Assembly: GCA_028583405.1 (NCBI GenBank)
Contig: CM053246.1
Coordinates: forward strand, 22,478,412 to 22,542,411
Direction of reading: 5' to 3'
Source of the DNA: Pogonophryne albipinna
Lineage: Eukaryota > Chordata > Actinopteri > Perciformes > Artedidraconidae
Length of the DNA stretch: 64,000 nt
Positions within the stretch are counted from its first letter, which is position 1. Each line of letters opens with the position of its first letter. The notes beneath the pieces were generated by a model that made no database searches, had not been told where the DNA came from, and saw nothing but the letters and a program-made list of their open reading frames with translations. Shown in pieces: positions 34,080 through 64,000 of the stretch. Made by a program: the position numbers and the translations under genes.

Positions 34080-34302
34080 TTATTCACCAAACTAGTTGCG
34101 TCAGTTTTTCAGCGTACCGCGGTGGTGTGAGCTGTGAGCCGGCGTGACGCTGTGCCTGCCTGGGTATCGGGCAGCGGAGGGAGGCTTAAAGAGACAACAG
34201 CAAAATCATAGCAATTTGAGAGGCTAGAGAAACGAAATGAGAAGGATACCCATACACGAAGAACCATGACTTCGAATGCCTTCTGGTAGCTGACATTTAA
34301 AG
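34080..34302 (+). promoter_or_regulatory. Presumed csnk1g2 promoter and 5'-UTR exon 1
   Basis: A CpG-containing island in AT-rich DNA holds a TGCGTCAG, AACTAGTTGCG and GTACCGCGGTGG stretch and ends at a good donor, AAAG|GTAACA, after 34302. The next acceptor in line, TTTTTCAG at 37771-37778, leads to the exon carrying the csnk1g2 start codon. Assignment to csnk1g2 is inferred from order and strand; no transcript evidence is available. Confidence 0.5.
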
Positions 34303-37300
34303 GTAACACGCTTTCCTTTAGCGACAGAAATGTGTTGTTGTTTTTTTGAAGACACCGTCCCGCCGTTCGTTAGCGTTCTTGCTAATGTTTCAGTGGCTAG
34401 CTTGCTAAATGGCTAGCTAGAAAGCTAAACGGTAAGAGATCCGGGCTGCCGATGGTGTGCAGTCGGTTGTTCTGGATTAAGGAGTTGCCCGGCAGGCAAT
34501 GGTCAGGGTAATATCTACAGCTGGGAGCTGAACCAAAAATACCAATACTCTCAGGTGAAACAACTAACCCTCTTATCATACAATCTGTGGCATTAAGTAG
34601 TTGCGACGTTGTTATTTATCAGTTATTAAGCGTTTACTAACTGACCATGTTAATGTAGCACAGCGAATGTCAATCAATGAATATTTTATGATCGTTCCTG
34701 CTTCGACTTGTTCCCTTTGCATCAGTTTGCTTACGGTTAGCTAGTTTGTGTTTGAAATGGTAAAGTGTTGTTAACAGATTAGCCGATGGTACATCGTTTT
34801 TATTAGGCGTTGGGCCAAGAAGAACGGTGTTTGTGGTAGGTGCTAGCTCGGTTAGCTTATCACTGCTAATGTGACATTTCGATTAAGCGTCAACTATAGA
34901 ATAAACGTCTACTCAAGGAGAATGTGCCGATAGTGTTGTTTTATGTAGCTACTATAAGTATACGTTTAAACGGAAGCAAGCGATTGAACGATATCAAGCT
35001 AACTGAAGCTTGCTAACTTCAGAGTATCTGGCCTTGTCCGTCGTACCAGCTATGTTAACTGAACCCTTCTCAACACACGCATTGAAGGATTTTAGGAGTG
35101 AATTCGTTTTTTAAGACCTAATCTCATAATAGAAAACTAACATAGGGCTTTAGAGAGAAAACGGCTGTATTTAAACACTTGCAACTGACGTTACGCGCTA
35201 AATGACAGCTGCCAACACCGACGTTATTCGGTTAGCTACTAGTAGCATTAATATAAGCTCAAAGGGCAGATCTTCTGTACACGGAAATCAAAATGTATCA
35301 ACCAAAACTTGTCTATAACAGCTCTAATGGCTGTTCGATTTATATTGATAACGTTTGAATTCGTCTTGTGTCGTGTTATTACAAGCTAACTGCATCGACT
35401 ACAACGTTCATGGGAAGACAATGTGAGAAACGAACCGATCTCGTTTGGTGAGGCATTATTCACAGGTTTTCTGTCAGTTAGTTGATGTGACATCCAAAAA
35501 CTAAGAACATAAAACATCTCACTTTGTTAAAAATAACATTGTATCTATATCAAACAGCTGACAGGAAAAACAATACTCAACTTCCTGAAATCAGCCAGAT
35601 ACATGTTTCGCTATGGTGGCCCACATTTCTAAACTGAGACAGTTTAGAAACTATTTCATTTTTTAAAGGGCCATCACTATTCTTTCTTATATTAACACTT
35701 TATCATACTTGTTTTAAAAGCATTGAATTGTTTTTTGGGTCACCTTGACAAATCAGATGTTTGCTGTTACCAACCTCGTTCATTGTACTTCCAAATCTTG
35801 TGACCAGGTAGGCTAGTTTCTTCCTATTTCTACAGTAAGTATCACCATGCGTCATGCTTCAAGGTAGAGATGACAGTGTAATGATTGACCTCATACTTGG
35901 TTTATAACTTACATTACATGTCATTTGTTAGACGCTTTTATCCAAAGCGACTTACACACATTCAGTACTGTGGGCAATCCCCACAGGAGCAATTTGGGGT
36001 GAAGTGTCTTGCCCAGGGACACAACGACCTGCTGACTGCAGTGGGACTCGAACTTGCTATCCCCTGATTTGAAGTCCAACACACTACCCACTGAGCCACA
36101 GCCTCCCTAAATGTATGTTTTTTTCAGGCTGACTGCAGTAGTGAAAGAGTACAGACATACTCAACGTCTCAGTGTATTTGTAATCGTTGTGTCATTCTTT
36201 ATGAACTCGTACCTAGGGAATGATCTTCTTAGCACCTGCCACCTGCCAAATAAAGGGGAAAGGTTGGCTGTGGCAGGGAACAAAATAGGTCACCTGCCAC
36301 CATGTTGAATAGGTTTTTCTTTTTTATATTTATAACTCTTTTTTTAAAGAGCAAGTCTAATTTTAAGGCAGGGATGAAGGTTTTATAAGGATATATTAAA
36401 TTGTTCTACTGTCTGGCACCACTGATTCAGTGTTTACATAGATGTCAGAAGTTGCTGACAAAAGGTAGAATGTTTTCTACGCAGGATATGAAATTACTCC
36501 CGCCCGTGTTCACTAAACGTCAGACATTGGTACCTATTTTTTATTCTTTTTTATTTTCTTTATGTAGTTTAGCCTTCTCGTTAAAAAAAGCCAACTCTCA
36601 AATTCAAGCACAGATAAACATCAGAAAACTATAACTCCAATGTTTTGAATACCTATATATTATCATAAACCAGTGCTAAATCATCTCATATTACTGTATG
36701 TTTGACCTGTGATGGCTATTTTAGTCTTTCAGTTACAGCATTGCTAACTGTAGACCAGACTGTATCCAAATCCTTCCAATAATATGCTTCCCAATGATGC
36801 AAATGTTATGATGAGATGGGGCATTACAGCAGTCATTGATCCGTGTAAGTGCCTTTCCATAAGAAAGAGTAGCTGCCCAGTACTAGTGCTTGCATTACCT
36901 GCTCCACCAAACGTCTTAGATCATGGACATAGGGGAGTTAGGAGAGCAGCTCTGGACAGATATGCCTGCATGTGATTGTTAGCGAAAATCTGCACAGAGA
37001 AGGTCCAGTTACACTGCTAATGAAAACTGAAATGATGGTTTGATTGATGTTGTTTGTGCCCTGAATTGTTCCTACAATAGTGTATGGCTTAGAATCATAT
37101 CCTGTTCTTGACCTTTATTTGTTTTAGTAAGTAGGACATTTTGGATTTTTGCAAAAGCTTTTGAGGATTGTGCCTGAAACTTGGCTCAGGTGTTTCAATG
37201 AATTTACACTTTAGTCTTGCTTACAAGAGTTTCACTGATAGGCTCTGTGTCTTGGGCATTACAAAAATGAGTTTAATCGAAAAAGAGATTATTTATTTTC

Positions 37301-37778
37301 CTCTCATACCTAAGGTCCACTGTGGAATATTTCTGCTGCTATTGATTGCTTTATTGAATTAACCTTGTGCCGGTCTGAAGCAATATCTAATTTCAGCTGT
37401 AGTAAGGAACAGCCATAGTAGACATACATTGATCTTCAAGTCAAAGGTTAAAGTTTTATTATATATATTGTTTATGTCCACATGGCCAGAAGTATTATGA
37501 GAGCAAATAATGGTTTGAGTTTTGGCTTTTTTTTTTTACAATCTCCAGATTATGCTTATATACTGTTTGACTTTTTGTCATAAATCTAGAAGGGGATAGC
37601 TACAGGACAGAATATATTGTCTGAAGTGAGTTAATATATAGAACATCTTCAATTAATGTAAAAAATATATTTTAAGAAAAAGTAATGATAGTTTATTTGG
37701 AGTGTATTTTATGATCTTTGTTGTAGTAACAGGCTATACAGAGCACTAACTGATATCTCTTTGGTTTTGCTTTTTCAG
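34303..37778 (+). other. csnk1g2 5'-UTR intron
   Basis: AT-rich intron with one V-type SINE (35909-36109). GCTAGC/TAGCTA-type motifs are common at 34380-35300, suggesting unmethylated promoter-proximal DNA. No coding exon seen. Confidence 0.45.
35909..36109 (-). mobile_element. V-type SINE, minus orientation
   Basis: On the minus strand a tRNA-like head has box A TGGCTCAGTGG (36098-36088) and box B GTTCGAGTCC (36053-36044). It is followed at the other end by the V-SINE tail signature, whose complement here is TTAGACGCTTTTATCCAAAG then CGACTTACA. The tail is shared with LINE partners in fish. The head lacks a folded acceptor stem, so it is not a tRNA gene. Confidence 0.85.
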
Positions 37779-38343
37779 ATACCCAGCTATCATCAGACCC
37801 ATCAGTTACCGGTCTTTCCTCCAGCTGTTTTCTCTGCGTCTGGGTTGCCTTGTCTGCTGTGGCCCTGCATCATGGAGAGCGTCCACTGTGTCACTGAAGG
37901 CTGACCAGAAGGAATGAGGCACTCTAGGAGATGTTCCCAAGTGTCCTTGTGGATGCAGTAGCTGGGTTTCGGAGTGCTTTTTTATGACTAGAATTGTATG
38001 TGCATCTGTGGGCACATCCTAGGACAACCTGCCTATTCTTCAGGCAGGGACATGCTACTCTGAGCCTGGAGCTGGAGAAACACACAGGGAAGGAACCCCT
38101 CTGCTAAACAAGGAACCCAAAGAAAAAAGGGAAGCACTCAGCAGAAGGCCTGACTGATAGACACTTCAGCTCATTGAAGTGTCCTCTGAATCATTGCAAA
38201 TTTTAACAGCAACACCTTTCCTGTGTCCTGTGAGAGTTTGTCTCCCTCCCCCTCCCTAAAGCGTCCTCTGTCGTTGTTATTGGAGTTTCTATGGTTTGCA
38301 TGGCTGGAGAATAACCGTGGAGAGGCCAGGGTATCACAAGCTT
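37779..38343 (+). other. csnk1g2 5'-UTR part of exon 2
   Basis: Starts after TTTTTCAG and runs without a splice donor into the coding start at 38344. It contains several upstream ATGs with short frames (for example near 37872 and 37915), which could dampen translation; that effect is inference. Confidence 0.55.
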
Positions 38344-63856
<25,513 letters not shown>

Positions 63857-64000
63857 GTAAGAGATATGTTTATTATTATTCTCTGATAGACAGCATCATA
63901 ACAATGAGTTAAATGTAAATGGGCCTTTCACACACTATTTGGCTGGACAGAGAGAAAGAACTCCATCATCTCCTATTCTGCCTTTTATTTTTAAGAAACA

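Noticed and set aside
36044..36098. Possible minus-strand tRNA gene
   Set aside because: Head of a V-type SINE; the characteristic SINE tail follows.
38296..38343. Upstream extension of the csnk1g2 frame
   Set aside because: The extension has no ATG (it opens at TTG) and the family start MDF is at 38344.

Overview
The window reads as vertebrate nuclear DNA, most probably from a ray-finned (teleost) fish. It has AT-rich intergenic DNA, large introns with GT-AG borders, a tRNA-derived SINE and a V-type SINE, an L2-like LINE and many hAT-type DNA transposons. Three genes are recognisable, all on the + strand: rexo1 (complete, 16 coding exons, 9846-20992), a Dmbx-type homeobox gene (complete, 3 coding exons, 29672-32081) and csnk1g2 (5' part only; coding exons at 38344 and 63787, running off the right edge). 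REXO1 and CSNK1G2 are also near neighbours on human 19p13.3 (from memory), so the block looks like old vertebrate synteny with a Dmbx-family gene between them.

Layout. 1-6462 is a tandem duplication of AT-rich, 3'-UTR-like DNA; the right copy carries a 1,044-bp hAT insertion whose empty site is preserved in the left copy. 6463-9620 is mostly featureless, with a weak candidate two-exon non-coding transcript at 8430-9390. 9620-22180 is rexo1 with promoter and 3' UTR; its introns hold a TTAA-flanked MITE and a SINE. 22180-28960 is gene-poor DNA upstream of the homeobox gene, with GC-rich blocks and a cluster of TAATCC (K50 homeodomain) sites that are candidate enhancers. 28960-32510 is the Dmbx-like gene. 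34080-38571 holds the presumed csnk1g2 promoter, two 5'-UTR exons and the first coding exon.

38572-63786 is a single 25-kb csnk1g2 intron. By my tally about 57% of it is recognisable mobile DNA. It includes a 306-bp GT microsatellite, an L2-like LINE, several hAT elements with exact 8-bp target-site duplications (TSDs), a foldback element with two 271-nt arms, and two nests of transposons inside transposons, one four layers deep.

Roles. rexo1 encodes a nuclear DEDDh 3'-5' RNA exonuclease of the Elongin A-binding type; the homeobox gene encodes a K50 paired-class transcription factor; csnk1g2 encodes a membrane-associated casein kinase 1 gamma. They share no pathway that I can see. I found no prokaryotic-style system, CRISPR array or virus-derived gene. 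The points most worth a second look are the Dmbx-family gene (apparently a divergent paralogue lacking the OAR motif), its TAATCC cluster, the nested hAT insertions and the paired filled/empty insertion site.
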